In this document: positions 33,839 to 42,860 of the stretch, one piece after another
How the letters are laid out: every line of letters starts with the position of its first letter
Position numbering within the stretch: position 1 is the first letter of the stretch
DNA from: Maricaulis sp.
Lineage (GTDB): Bacteria > Pseudomonadota > Alphaproteobacteria > Caulobacterales > Maricaulaceae
Direction: 5' to 3'
NCBI RefSeq assembly: GCF_030149515.1
Contig: NZ_JASBRI010000014.1
Span: 1 to 51,088 of the forward strand
Length of the DNA stretch: 51,088 nucleotides
Notes under the pieces: model-generated
What the model was told of the DNA's origin: nothing
The model's input: the letters and a program-made list of their open reading frames with translations, nothing else
The model's database searches: none
Program-made: the position numbers and the translations under genes

Positions 33839-33853
33839 GTAAACAGTGTTTGC
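33839..33853. promoter_or_regulatory. GTAAACA-g-TGTTTGC palindrome before the RND operon
   Basis: A 15-bp dyad with 6 of 7 half-site pairs matching, 44 bp before the membrane-fusion protein start. TetR-type repressors of RND pumps often use AAACANTGTTT-like sites. A GGCTCCG/CGGAGCC stem follows at about 33854-33878. Confidence 0.5.
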
Positions 33854-33897
33854 GGCTCCGATACGCACGGGCCGGAGCCAAGCCATCCGTGTCGGCC

Positions 33898-34971
33898 ATG
33901 ACCCTGAACAAGTCCTACATCGCCGCTCTCGTCATCTTCCTCGCCGTCGTTCTCCTGTTCACCGTCGGAACGCTGCTGAACAGCGGTCCGGCCAATTCGC
34001 ACGAGGCGGCACCGTCCGAGCACCGCCTGTTCGAGGTGGTCACGCGGACCATCGACGCCCAGCCGCGACCGGCCATCCTGTCGCTGCGCGGCCGGACGGA
34101 AGCCTTCCGTGAAGTGGTCGTCCGTGCCGAGACGGGCGGCCGCGTCGCTCAGGCGCCGCTGCAGGAAGGTTCGCCCGTCAGCGCCGGCGACATTCTCTGC
34201 CGGCTCGACATCGACGCCCGCGCCGCGGCCGTGGAACAGGCCGAAGCCGACCTTCGCTCCCGCCAGCTGGACTATGATGCGGCCGCCGAACTCGCCAATC
34301 GCGGCCACCGCTCGGCCAACCAGGTCGCTGCCGCGGAAGCCGCGCGCGATGCGGCCCGGGCACGCCTGCAGGCTGCCCGCGAGGAGCTGGCGAATGTCAA
34401 TCTGCGCGCACCCTTCGACGGGATATTCGATGGCCGCAATGCCGAAGTCGGCGACTTCCTGCGCGCCGGCGATCCCTGCGGCACGGTTGTCGAACTCGAC
34501 CCGATCCTGATCTCTGCCGAAGTCGCCGAACGCGATGTCGCCGATCTCGAACCCGGCATGCCCGGCCGTGTGCGCCTGGTCACCGGGCAAGCGGTCGAAG
34601 GCGCGATCCGCTTCGTCGAACGCCGTGCAGATCCGGCCACCCGCACCTTCCGCGTCGAACTGGAAGCGCCCAATCCCGATTTCGAGATCCGCGCCGGCGT
34701 GACGGCGGAGATCCGGCTGGACCTGCCCGAGGAGCCGGCACACCGCATCCCCGCCTCCATTCTCGCGCTCGATTCCGACGGCGAACTGGGCGTGCGCATT
34801 GTGGAAGACGGCAATCGTGTCCGTTTTGTCCGCATCGAACTGTTGAGCGATGACGGCGAACAGGTCTGGGTCGGCGGATTGCCCCGCCGGGCCGAGGTGA
34901 TCGTGCTGGGCCAGGAATTCGTGGCCGACGGTGTCGAGGTCCGGGTCGCGCGGGAGGGAGGTGCCCGGTGA
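33898..34971 (+). CDS. RND efflux membrane-fusion (periplasmic adaptor) protein
   Basis: A 357-residue adaptor linking an RND pump to an outer-membrane channel. One N-terminal membrane helix (SYIAALVIFLAVVLLFTVGTLL) anchors it; then come a lipoyl-type half (VVVRAETGGRVAQAPLQEGSPVSAGDILCRLDI), a short alpha-helical hairpin (VEQAEADLRSRQLDYDAAAELANRG...), the second lipoyl half LRAPFDGIFDGRNAEVGDFL, and a beta-barrel. The hairpin is short, as in adaptors of HAE-1-like pumps. Its stop overlaps the GTG start of the pump gene (GTGA). No outer-membrane factor is present nearby. Confidence 0.9.
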   Translation: MTLNKSYIAALVIFLAVVLLFTVGTLLNSGPANSHEAAPSEHRLFEVVTRTIDAQPRPAILSLRGRTEAFREVVVRAETGGRVAQAPLQEGSPVSAGDILCRLDIDARAAAVEQAEADLRSRQLDYDAAAELANRGHRSANQVAAAEAARDAARARLQAAREELANVNLRAPFDGIFDGRNAEVGDFLRAGDPCGTVVELDPILISAEVAERDVADLEPGMPGRVRLVTGQAVEGAIRFVERRADPATRTFRVELEAPNPDFEIRAGVTAEIRLDLPEEPAHRIPASILALDSDGELGVRIVEDGNRVRFVRIELLSDDGEQVWVGGLPRRAEVIVLGQEFVADGVEVRVAREGGAR

Positions 34972-37900
34972 CGGGTGTCGTCGATTTTGCCATCGGCCGG
35001 GCCCGCATGATCCTGGCGATTTTCGTGTGCGCCCTGGCGGCGGGCCTGATGTCCTTTCTGACCCTGCCCCGCGAGGCCGATCCCGACATCCCCTTCCCCT
35101 TTGTCATCGTCGTGGTGCCGCTGGACGGGATTTCGCCGGAGGATGCCGAGCGCCTGATCGTGCGTCCGACGGAAACCGAAATGCGCTCGATCGAAGGGCT
35201 GGAGGAACTCAACGGGACGGCCGCCCTGGGCGCCGGCACGATGATCGCGGAATTCGGCGTGCCCTTCGACGCCGACGAATCCGTGCAGGATGTCCGCGAG
35301 GCCGTCGACATGGCCCGGCGGGAATATCCCGAGGATGTGCGTGAACCGGTGATCCAGGAATTCAATTCGGCCCTGGCTCCGACAATCGCGGTCCAGGTCT
35401 ATGGCGAAGCCCCGGAACGCACGCTCTACCGGATTGCCCGCGATCTCGAAGACGAGATCGAGACGCTGCCGCAAATCCTGCAGGTAGACGTTCAGGGCAT
35501 TCGCGAGGAAGTGCTGGAAATCGTCATCGATCCCGCCCTGCTCGAAACCTATGGTGTCACCTACAACCAGCTGTTCAACGCCGTTCAGTCCAACAACCAG
35601 CTGATCGCCGCCGGCTCGCTGGACAGTGGCGAAGCCCGTTTCCAGGTCAAGGTGCCCGGCCTGTTCGAGAATGCCGAGGATGCGCTGGGTCTGCCGCTGA
35701 CCCGCTCGGGCGACACCGTCGTTACCTTGCAGGACGTTGCCACGGTGCGCCGGACCTTCAAGGATGCCGACAGTTTCTCGCGCTATAACGGGTCTCCCGC
35801 CTTCACACTGCAGGTGGTGCGCCGGTCCGGCGAAAACATCATGGATACCAGTGCCGCCGTACGCGCGCTTACCGCCGAGGTCGCCGAGAACTGGCCGGAG
35901 ACCGTGCGCTACGACTTCAGCCTCGACCTGTCGACCTATGTGCGCGACAGCCTGCAGAGCCTGACCTCCTCCATCATGCTGGCCATCGTGCTGGTGTTGA
36001 TCCTGGTCGTGGCGGCCCTGGGCCTGCGCTCGGCCCTTCTGGTCGGTCTCGCGATCCCCTCGAGCTTCCTGTTCTCCTTCCTGCTCCTGAGTATTTACGG
36101 GCTGACGGTGAATTTCATGGTGATGTTCGCCATGGTGCTGGCCGTGGGCCTGCTGGTCGACGGGGCGATCGTGGTGGTGGAATACGCCGATCGCAAGCTG
36201 GCCGAAGGAGAGACGCGGCGCCAAGCCTATGCCAGCGCCGGCAAGCGCATGTTCTGGCCGATCGTCTCCTCGACCGCCACGACGCTCGCGGCCTTCGTGC
36301 CCTTCCTGTTCTGGAACTCCATTCCGGGCCAGTACATGGCCTTCCTGCCGCTCACCCTGATCTTCGTCTTGAGCTCGGCCCTGGTCATGGCCCTGATCTT
36401 CCTGCCGACGCTGGGCTCGGTGCTGGGCCGCAAGGGCGGCGTCGCCGACACGGACTCAGCGATTGCCCATCTCAACGCCACAGAGGCCGCCGAGCCGGCC
36501 GACCTGCCGGGCCTGACCGGCGCCTATGCCCGGATGATCGGCCGGTTGGTGAAACGTCCCGGTCTTGTCGCGCTGGGCGCGCTGGCCGTCGTGGCCTCGG
36601 TCGTCGTGGCCTTCGGCGCCGTGGCCTCCACCATGCGCACCGAATTTTTCCTCGATGCCGAACCGGAACAGCTCTATGTCTTTGTCCGCGCCCGCGGCAA
36701 TCTCTCTCCGGCCGAACAGTACGAGCTGGCCCTGGAGGCGGAGCGGCGCCTGGACGGCATCGAGGGTATCAAGGGCTATTACACGGTCGCCGGCGAGCCG
36801 CCGGGGCGCACGCCCTTCGACGGGACCGGTTCGGCGCCGGCCGACAGCGTGGCCCGCATCTTCGTCGAATTCGAACCCTTCGGACAGCGGCCCAATGGCC
36901 GCCTCATCGAACGGCGGATTCGCGAGGCCATGACCGGCATTCCCGGCGTCATCGTCGAAGTCCGCCCATTCCAGCAGGGACCGCCCGTGGGCAAGGACAT
37001 CCAGGTCGAGTTGCGCTCCGACGATGCTGCTGCGCTCGAACAGGCTGCCCGCCTCGTCCGGTCCCGTGTCGACGCGATGGAAGGCACGACCGATATCGAG
37101 GACACCCTGCCCCTGCCGGGCGTGGAATGGCGGCTGGATGTGGACCGGGAGGAAGCCGGACGCTTCGGCGCCGATGTCGCCCAGGTCGGCGCGGCCGTGC
37201 AACTGGTCACGACAGGGACGCTGGTCGGCCGCTACCGCCCCGACGATGCCGACGAGGAAGTCGATATCCGGGTGCGCTTTCCCGATGCCGACCGCGACAT
37301 TTCCCGTCTGGACGATCTGCGGGTGAACACACCGAACGGCGCCGTACCGATTTCGAATTTCGTGACACGGGAGGCCCGGCAGCGGGTAGATTCAATCAAT
37401 CGCCGCGACGGCAAACGGGTCCTGATGGTGCGGGCCAATGCCGCGGAAGGCTATGCCGGCAACATCCTGCTGGCGGAACTGCGCGAGTGGATCGACGAGC
37501 AGGCGGCGTCCGGCGCGATCGCGCGTTCTGTCGACATCGACTATCTCGGCGCCGACGAAGAAAACGCCGAGGCCGGCGCCTTCTTCGTGGGCGCAATGCT
37601 TGCCTCGCTGTTCATGATGGCCGTCATCCTGTTGTGGCAGTTCAATAATTTCTGGCACGTCCTTCTCACCCTGCAGGCCGTGGTGCTGTCGGTCGTCGGC
37701 GTGCTGTTGGGCGTGATGCTGACCTTCCCCTATATCTCCATCCTGTTCCTGGGCACCGGGATCGTGACGCTGGCCGGCATTGTGGTGAACAACAACATCG
37801 TGCTGATCGATACGTTCCAGCGACTTCGGGGGCTGGGCATGCCGGTCGACGACGCCATCGTACGTACGGCCGCCCAGCGCCTGCGGCCCGTGATGCTGAC

Positions 37901-38168
37901 GACGATCACAACCATATTCGGCCTGCTGCCGATGGTGTTCCAGATCAATGCCGATTTCGCCCATGGCGTGTTGTCGATCGGGGGGCCGGCTTCGGAATGG
38001 TGGGTACAATTGTCTTCGGCAGTGGTCTGGGGGCTGGGCTTTTCCACCTTGCTGACCCTGGTTCTGACCCCGGTCATGCTCGGCGTACCGTCCCGCCTGG
38101 GCGATGCACGTGAGCGCCTGTTCGGCACCCTTCCCGGCGGTCGGGGCAGGTCTCAGCCAGCGGAATAG
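34968..38168 (+). CDS. RND-family efflux pump permease
   Basis: A 1066-residue HAE-1-like inner-membrane pump with 12 helices and two large periplasmic loops. The N-terminus FAIGRARMILAIFVCALAAGLMSFLTLPREADPDI and VRPTETEMRSIEG are typical. In helix 4 the proton-relay motif is GLLVDGAIVVVE: Asp398 is kept but the second Asp (AcrB Asp408) is Gly399. In helix 10, GIVVNNNIVLIDTF puts Asn941 where AcrB has Lys940. The GTG start overlaps the adaptor stop. Substrate unknown. It is the main structural gene of a two-gene efflux operon. Confidence 0.9.
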   Translation: MTGVVDFAIGRARMILAIFVCALAAGLMSFLTLPREADPDIPFPFVIVVVPLDGISPEDAERLIVRPTETEMRSIEGLEELNGTAALGAGTMIAEFGVPFDADESVQDVREAVDMARREYPEDVREPVIQEFNSALAPTIAVQVYGEAPERTLYRIARDLEDEIETLPQILQVDVQGIREEVLEIVIDPALLETYGVTYNQLFNAVQSNNQLIAAGSLDSGEARFQVKVPGLFENAEDALGLPLTRSGDTVVTLQDVATVRRTFKDADSFSRYNGSPAFTLQVVRRSGENIMDTSAAVRALTAEVAENWPETVRYDFSLDLSTYVRDSLQSLTSSIMLAIVLVLILVVAALGLRSALLVGLAIPSSFLFSFLLLSIYGLTVNFMVMFAMVLAVGLLVDGAIVVVEYADRKLAEGETRRQAYASAGKRMFWPIVSSTATTLAAFVPFLFWNSIPGQYMAFLPLTLIFVLSSALVMALIFLPTLGSVLGRKGGVADTDSAIAHLNATEAAEPADLPGLTGAYARMIGRLVKRPGLVALGALAVVASVVVAFGAVASTMRTEFFLDAEPEQLYVFVRARGNLSPAEQYELALEAERRLDGIEGIKGYYTVAGEPPGRTPFDGTGSAPADSVARIFVEFEPFGQRPNGRLIERRIREAMTGIPGVIVEVRPFQQGPPVGKDIQVELRSDDAAALEQAARLVRSRVDAMEGTTDIEDTLPLPGVEWRLDVDREEAGRFGADVAQVGAAVQLVTTGTLVGRYRPDDADEEVDIRVRFPDADRDISRLDDLRVNTPNGAVPISNFVTREARQRVDSINRRDGKRVLMVRANAAEGYAGNILLAELREWIDEQAASGAIARSVDIDYLGADEENAEAGAFFVGAMLASLFMMAVILLWQFNNFWHVLLTLQAVVLSVVGVLLGVMLTFPYISILFLGTGIVTLAGIVVNNNIVLIDTFQRLRGLGMPVDDAIVRTAAQRLRPVMLTTITTIFGLLPMVFQINADFAHGVLSIGGPASEWWVQLSSAVVWGLGFSTLLTLVLTPVMLGVPSRLGDARERLFGTLPGGRGRSQPAE

Positions 38169-38179
38169 GGAGAGGACCG

Positions 38180-38596
38180 ATGAGCCATGTCGACCCCGAA
38201 CGCGCGGCCTTCGAGGCCTTCAAGGCGCTCGATCGCAACAAGCCGGTGGAAATGCTCAACCTGATCCGCTTGCGCGACAAGGCTGCCTATGCCGATGGCC
38301 GTTCCGCAAGCGGTGCGGAGGCCTATGCCGAATACGGCCGGCAAAGCGGACCTGTGTTCAGGCGTGTAGGCGGATCCATTCTCTGGCGCGGCCAGCCCGA
38401 ACTCGTGCTGATCGGCCCCGCCGACGAGCACTGGGACCTGGCCTTCATCGCCGCCTATCCCAGCGCCGCCGCCTTCCTGGAAATGGTCACGGATGCGCAC
38501 TACCAGGCCAATGCCGTGCCGCACCGCCAGGCCGCCGTCGCGGACTCGCGCCTGATCCGCCACCGACCGCTGGAAGGCAGCGATGTGTTCGGCTAG
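38180..38596 (+). CDS. DUF1330-family protein
   Basis: A 138-residue dimeric alpha-beta barrel-like protein. PVEMLNLIRLRDKAAYADG (22-40), GAEAYAEYGRQSGPVFRRVGGSILWRG, FIAAYPSAAAFLEMVTDAHYQANAVPHRQAAVADSRLI match DUF1330. Function unknown. GGGAGAGGACCG precedes the ATG. It starts 11 bases after the RND pump and may be cotranscribed with it. Its stop overlaps the sugar dehydrogenase stop as CTAG. Confidence 0.85.
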   Translation: MSHVDPERAAFEAFKALDRNKPVEMLNLIRLRDKAAYADGRSASGAEAYAEYGRQSGPVFRRVGGSILWRGQPELVLIGPADEHWDLAFIAAYPSAAAFLEMVTDAHYQANAVPHRQAAVADSRLIRHRPLEGSDVFG

Positions 38597-39690
38597 CGCT
38601 CGCGCGCAACCCGGATGAGACGGCCTTCGGCTTCGTCGGTCAGCAACCAGACCGCTCCGTCAGGCGCCACTCGTATATCCCGGATACGCGCATCCAGTTC
38701 ACCGAACAGGACCTCCTCGCCGGTGACCGCCCCGTTTTCCAGATCGACGCGGCGCACATGACCCGAGGCTGTTGCAGCGTCGCCGGGGATCAGCGCGGCC
38801 ACCAGAAGGTCGCCCTGCCATTCCGGGAACATGCCGCCACGATAGATCGCCATGCCGGCCGGCGCGATCGAGGGCACCCAGTGATGCAAAGGGTCTCGCA
38901 TGCCGTCATAGGTCTCGAACGGCGTGACCAGGGCGCCGGTATAGTCGATCCCGTAGCTGGCAATCGGCCAGCCGTAATTGTCGCCCGCTTCGAGCACATT
39001 GATCTCGTCCCCGCCCTGCGGGCCGTGTTCATGGGCGTAAAGCGTCCCGGTCTGCGCATCGTAGACCACGGCCTGGGGATTGCGGTGACCGATCGTGAAA
39101 ACGCCCGGTGCCGCGTCGGCGAAAGCCCCGCCCAGGGGGGCGCCATCCTCGGCCAGATGGACGAATGTGCCGAAATGCGTCTGCGGCCGCTGCGCCTCCT
39201 CGCGGAAATCGAACCCGTCGCCAATGCCCAGCACCAGGCTGTTGTCCGGCAGGAAGGCAATCCGGCCGCCATAATGCACATCGGTCCGGCGCCGCGGCTC
39301 GGCTGAAAAGATGATCTCGAATCCCGTCAGGGCGCCGTCCTCGAGCCGGCCGCTGCCGAGATGCAGCGTGTTGTTCCGCGGCGTTCCGGCGGACCAGGTC
39401 AGATAGACCCGGGAATTGCTTCCAAATTCCGGATGGAGGGCAACCTCCAATAGCCCGCCCTGACCGGCATGGAGCACATCGGGCACCCCGGCGACCGGTT
39501 CCGCCTCGAGCCCGTCCGGCCCCACGATCCGCAAACGCCCCGGTTTTTCAGTGACGAGCATCCGGCCATCGGGCAGGAAGGCCAGGCTCCAGGGATATTC
39601 GAGACCGCTCGCTCTGACCTCGGGCGCCTGCGCCGCGACGCTTCCGGCTGTCCACACGGCCGCGAATACACCGATCCAGAATTTCAACAT
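38593..39690 (-). CDS. PQQ-dependent sugar dehydrogenase (YliI-like)
   Basis: A 365-residue exported beta-propeller enzyme that would oxidise aldose sugars with PQQ. It starts with a signal peptide (MLKFWIGVFAAVWTAGSVAAQ), then LEYPWSLAFLPDGRMLVTEKPGRLR, HAGQGGLLEVALHPEF, YGGRIAFLPDNSLVLGIGDG, TIGHRNPQAVVYD, HEHGPQGGDEINVLEAGDNYGWP, as in soluble glucose/aldose dehydrogenases. PQQ synthesis genes are not in this window. It is transcribed alone. Confidence 0.9.
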   Translation of the reverse strand: MLKFWIGVFAAVWTAGSVAAQAPEVRASGLEYPWSLAFLPDGRMLVTEKPGRLRIVGPDGLEAEPVAGVPDVLHAGQGGLLEVALHPEFGSNSRVYLTWSAGTPRNNTLHLGSGRLEDGALTGFEIIFSAEPRRRTDVHYGGRIAFLPDNSLVLGIGDGFDFREEAQRPQTHFGTFVHLAEDGAPLGGAFADAAPGVFTIGHRNPQAVVYDAQTGTLYAHEHGPQGGDEINVLEAGDNYGWPIASYGIDYTGALVTPFETYDGMRDPLHHWVPSIAPAGMAIYRGGMFPEWQGDLLVAALIPGDAATASGHVRRVDLENGAVTGEEVLFGELDARIRDIRVAPDGAVWLLTDEAEGRLIRVARER

Positions 39691-39774
39691 GCCGTCCCCT
39701 CCGGAATTGTCGGCGCTGAGCTCAGACTATAGGCTCCGGCGGGCAGTGTAGAGCCCCAATCGGGAGGGACGGCC

Positions 39775-40242
39775 ATGGCCGTATTTCGCACCATCGCCGC
39801 CTTTCTGGCGGCGGTTCTAACCGGAACCGTTCTGGTCTCGATCGCCAATACACATGTGGTTCTGCAGGCTTTGGTCCGCATTGGTGCCTCGATCCCCACC
39901 GCGGCACGGCTGGAGGCCATTCAGCGCGACCTGACCGGTTTCGCGCCGACGCTTTTCGTGCTGATCTTCGCCGGCTTCGCGATCGCCTTTCCGGTTGCCG
40001 GCATTCTGGCGCGCATACTGGGCGAGGGCTGGCGGCGCCTGGGCTTCACCCTGGCCGGCGGGGGTGCCGTCGCAGCGATCATGCTGGGAATCACGGCCTT
40101 CTACGGCCAGATGCTGGACGCGACGATCACGCCGGTCGCCTCCAGCCGCGAACTGACCGGCCTGCTCACGCTCTGCCTGGGCGGCGCGGCAGCCGGTTTC
40201 CTGTTCGCCACGCTGCAGCCCCCGCCCCGTCGCGACCGGTAG
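39775..40242 (+). CDS. Four-helix membrane protein of unknown function
   Basis: Unrecognised 155-residue protein with four hydrophobic helices (about 6-28, 55-76, 88-110, 128-146) and a short basic C-terminus. It has no motif I can name. GGGAGGGACGG precedes the ATG by 3-8 bases. It is divergent from the sugar dehydrogenase. Confidence 0.65.
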   Translation: MAVFRTIAAFLAAVLTGTVLVSIANTHVVLQALVRIGASIPTAARLEAIQRDLTGFAPTLFVLIFAGFAIAFPVAGILARILGEGWRRLGFTLAGGGAVAAIMLGITAFYGQMLDATITPVASSRELTGLLTLCLGGAAAGFLFATLQPPPRRDR

Positions 40243-40332
40243 TCGGCATTCGAATCAATTGCAGCCGGGGCGGCAGACGCCTCCTTAAATCCGGCCGGGT
40301 TATGACGGTGCCCGCTCGAGGAGACGCCGCCC

Positions 40333-41538
40333 ATGACACGAGTCCGCGAAACCCTGCGCTCGGATCTGCGCAATATCGTCAAGGGCGGCGCGACCTCGCG
40401 GATTCTCGATCTCTATTCCATAGCCCGGCGCTATGGCCATTCTGACCGGCATGCGGACAATCCCTTCTTCCTCCACCCCCGGCTGAACCGCTGTTTCATC
40501 ATCAAGCATACGGTGCGGGTGCACGAACGCCCCTATGTGATGTCGTCCCAGCCGGTGGTGACAAAGGTACTGGTTCCGCTTGCACAGGAGGACCTCGCCC
40601 TTGGCGGGCATGCCGTCTTCGTCGAGGAGATGGGCTTTACCCAAAAGATGCGCTCCCTGTTCGAACGGCCGGACGAGCCGCATCTGATGGACCTCGACCT
40701 TGTCCGCCTGCGCGAACTTGCCGCCCTGCCCAGCTTCGACCCCTTCCTCCTGGCCGAACGCTATCGCGAGCATGTCCGCCCCATTGACGAAATCTATTTC
40801 AACATTTCCGACGACGAGATGGAGCGTATGGAGGATTCCGTGGCGCGCCAGATCGTGTCCGTCGTTGCACTCGCTTTCGACGGCGAGTCCCATGACCGGG
40901 ACGACGATCGCGCCCTGAACTTCACCCGCCAGCTGCTCGCCTGCGATCTCGACGGTCGTCTCGGCGGGTTGAGACAGTCCCTCGACATGACCGAAATGGA
41001 GTTCCGTTCCGGCATTTTCGGCTGGCGCGGCATTCTCTATTACCGCTGGCACATGAACGAAGCGCTGGCGTCGCTTAAGGCATTCGTCCAGCAGCTCAGA
41101 TCCGTCACCGTCGTGGGTGCCAGCGAGCAGGAATACTCCGAACTCCAGCACATGCGCCGGTCGATTATCGACGAAACCCGTCACCGCTGGGCCTGCCTGA
41201 CCTCGGTGATGGAGGAGTACGAACACGTATTCGGCCGGTTTTGCCGGGGCGAAGATGCAAATGGTTTCCGCAACTTTCTGCTCAAGGCGCCTAGCCTGTT
41301 CTACGATGTCGGCAGCGACCTGTCCGTGGTCAGTCATGTTCCGGGCTACTGGCGCTACTGGGCCAAGCAGAATGCCAAGGGATTCCTGCATGCGCGCGAG
41401 GCGGTGACGCTGTTCTCGGACTTCATCGCCAGTGTCACGCGGGTCTCGCCCGGCACCGGCCACCAGGACAGCGAGAAACGCCGGCGCCGCGGCTCGCCGA
41501 TACCGGCCCCGCAGGTCTTCGCGCCCGACGCCGCCTGA
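40333..41538 (+). CDS. Unknown conserved protein, first of a tandem pair
   Basis: Not recognised. The 401-residue soluble-looking protein has no signal peptide or membrane helix. Shared with its neighbour are IVKGGATSRILDLYSI near 16-31, KHTVRVHERPY, VVTKVLVPL, LPSFDPFLLAERYR, IYFNISDDE, IFGWRGILYYRWHMNEA and FLLKAPSLFYDVGSDLSVVSHV. The middle and end are rich in helix-forming, acidic stretches. GAGGAG precedes the ATG by about 10 bases. It is followed by a terminator-like hairpin, so the pair need not be cotranscribed. Confidence 0.7.
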   Translation: MTRVRETLRSDLRNIVKGGATSRILDLYSIARRYGHSDRHADNPFFLHPRLNRCFIIKHTVRVHERPYVMSSQPVVTKVLVPLAQEDLALGGHAVFVEEMGFTQKMRSLFERPDEPHLMDLDLVRLRELAALPSFDPFLLAERYREHVRPIDEIYFNISDDEMERMEDSVARQIVSVVALAFDGESHDRDDDRALNFTRQLLACDLDGRLGGLRQSLDMTEMEFRSGIFGWRGILYYRWHMNEALASLKAFVQQLRSVTVVGASEQEYSELQHMRRSIIDETRHRWACLTSVMEEYEHVFGRFCRGEDANGFRNFLLKAPSLFYDVGSDLSVVSHVPGYWRYWAKQNAKGFLHAREAVTLFSDFIASVTRVSPGTGHQDSEKRRRRGSPIPAPQVFAPDAA

Positions 41539-41554
41539 CCGGATCCGTCCCGGC

Positions 41555-41606
41555 GGGGCTGCTGCCTCCTGCCCTTCCGGGCAGCAGCCCCATCCGCGAA
41601 TTTTTC
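41555..41606 (+). terminator. Terminator-like hairpin between the tandem paralogues
   Basis: A perfect 12-bp stem, GGGGCTGCTGCC (41555-41566) / GGCAGCAGCCCC (41580-41591), followed after 9 bases by TTTTT. The late T-run makes it less than ideal. Confidence 0.65.
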
Positions 41607-41671
41607 GGTGCGGTTATTCGATCTTAAGCTGTTTCCGCTAGCGTCCCCCCAAGTGAGGAGAGGCGCAAACC

Positions 41672-42820
41672 ATGAGCGGATCCGACAGAAACAGTCTTCG
41701 CCGGATCGTGCGAGGCGGTGCCACGCCGCGCATTCTGGACCTGTGGTCGATCAATCGCCGCTTTGGCGAGACGCTGGAAATGGCAGCCAAGCCCTTTTTC
41801 CGGAACCCGCGGCTCAATGCCGGCTTCTTCCTGAAACACACGGTGCGGCCGCACGACCGGCCCTATCTGCTGACAGACAGCGCGGTCGCCACCAAGATCA
41901 TCGTGCCGGTCAGCATCGACGATCTGGGCATGGGCGGGCACTCGTTCTTTGTCGAGGAAAAGGGGTTCGAAAGCCGGCTCAAGGCCTTTCTCGGCATGGG
42001 CGTCCTCAACAAGCACTACGAAACCGATCTGGCACGGGTGAAGGAGCTGGCCACAGTGCCCTCCTTCGACCCCTTCCTGCTGGCCGATCGCTATTCGGGC
42101 GGCGAGCGGCCGGTGGCGCGCTTCTATTTCAACATCTCCGCCGACGAGCAGGAGGCGATGCTGGCGAATGTCACCCGGCAGATCTTCGGTATTGTGAGCC
42201 TGGCCTTTGGCGATCAGGAAATCCGGCCCGACGACGAGCGCACGCAGAAATTCGCGCGCCAGCTGCTCGATGCCGAGGAGAGTGCGAAACTTTCCGGACT
42301 GCGCGAAACGCTCGGCATGAGCGAGGAACAGTATCGGGAGGGCATTTTCGGCTGGAGAGGCATTCTCTACTACCGCTGGCGCATTCGCGAGACGAAGGAT
42401 GACCTGCGGCGCTTCGTGATGGAGCTGAACGATGTCATCGTTCGCGGCGCCACTGCGGAAGAAAACAAGGAAGTCAACGAGATCCGCAAGGCCATTCTCA
42501 GCATGGCCAAGGAACGCTGGCGCGCGCTGACAAATGTCATGGACGAGTATGACAGCGAATACCGGCGCTTCTGCGACGGAGCCGACCCGTCAGCCCTGCG
42601 CACCTTCCTGCTCAAGGCTCCCGGTCATTTCGGACAACTCGGCGCCGACCTGTCGGCGGTCTCCCACGTCACCTCCTTCTGGTCCTATTGGTGGAAGGAT
42701 CGCGAGCGGGGCAGTCTGTCGGCCAAGGATGCGCTGGACATCTTCCCGGGCTTCCTGCGTTCCCTCACCAGCCAGAGCACGGAACGGCCCTACGGCGAAG
42801 GCATCGCAGCCAGCGGATAG
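41672..42820 (+). CDS. Unknown conserved protein, second of a tandem pair
   Basis: A 382-residue paralogue of the preceding gene, with core identity that looks well above 40%: IVRGGATPRILDLWSINRRFG, FFLKHTVRPHDRPYL, VATKIIVPVSIDDLGMGGHSFFVEEKGF, VPSFDPFLLADRY, FYFNISADEQE, GIFGWRGILYYRWRIRE, FLLKAPGHFGQLGADLSAVSHVTSFWSYWWKDRE. No known enzyme motif, signal peptide or membrane segment is visible. A structural or sensory role is as likely as catalysis. It ends at a bidirectional terminator shared with the M1 fusion gene. Confidence 0.7.
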   Translation: MSGSDRNSLRRIVRGGATPRILDLWSINRRFGETLEMAAKPFFRNPRLNAGFFLKHTVRPHDRPYLLTDSAVATKIIVPVSIDDLGMGGHSFFVEEKGFESRLKAFLGMGVLNKHYETDLARVKELATVPSFDPFLLADRYSGGERPVARFYFNISADEQEAMLANVTRQIFGIVSLAFGDQEIRPDDERTQKFARQLLDAEESAKLSGLRETLGMSEEQYREGIFGWRGILYYRWRIRETKDDLRRFVMELNDVIVRGATAEENKEVNEIRKAILSMAKERWRALTNVMDEYDSEYRRFCDGADPSALRTFLLKAPGHFGQLGADLSAVSHVTSFWSYWWKDRERGSLSAKDALDIFPGFLRSLTSQSTERPYGEGIAASG

Positions 42821-42850
42821 GGCCGGCCCCGCGGACCGGCCCTCCGTTTC
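42819..42850. terminator. Bidirectional terminator
   Basis: Stem AGGGCCGG (42819-42826) / CCGGCCCT (42836-42843), 9-base loop, followed by CCGTTTCTT. It overlaps the stop codon of the plus-strand gene and is 10 bases beyond the minus-strand stop at 42861. Confidence 0.65.
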
Positions 42851-42860
42851 TTCGCGAACC

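Noticed and set aside
34272..36224. A minus-strand open frame of 650 codons antisense to the RND genes
   Set aside because: It is antisense to two clear RND genes and has low-complexity His/Gln/Arg composition.
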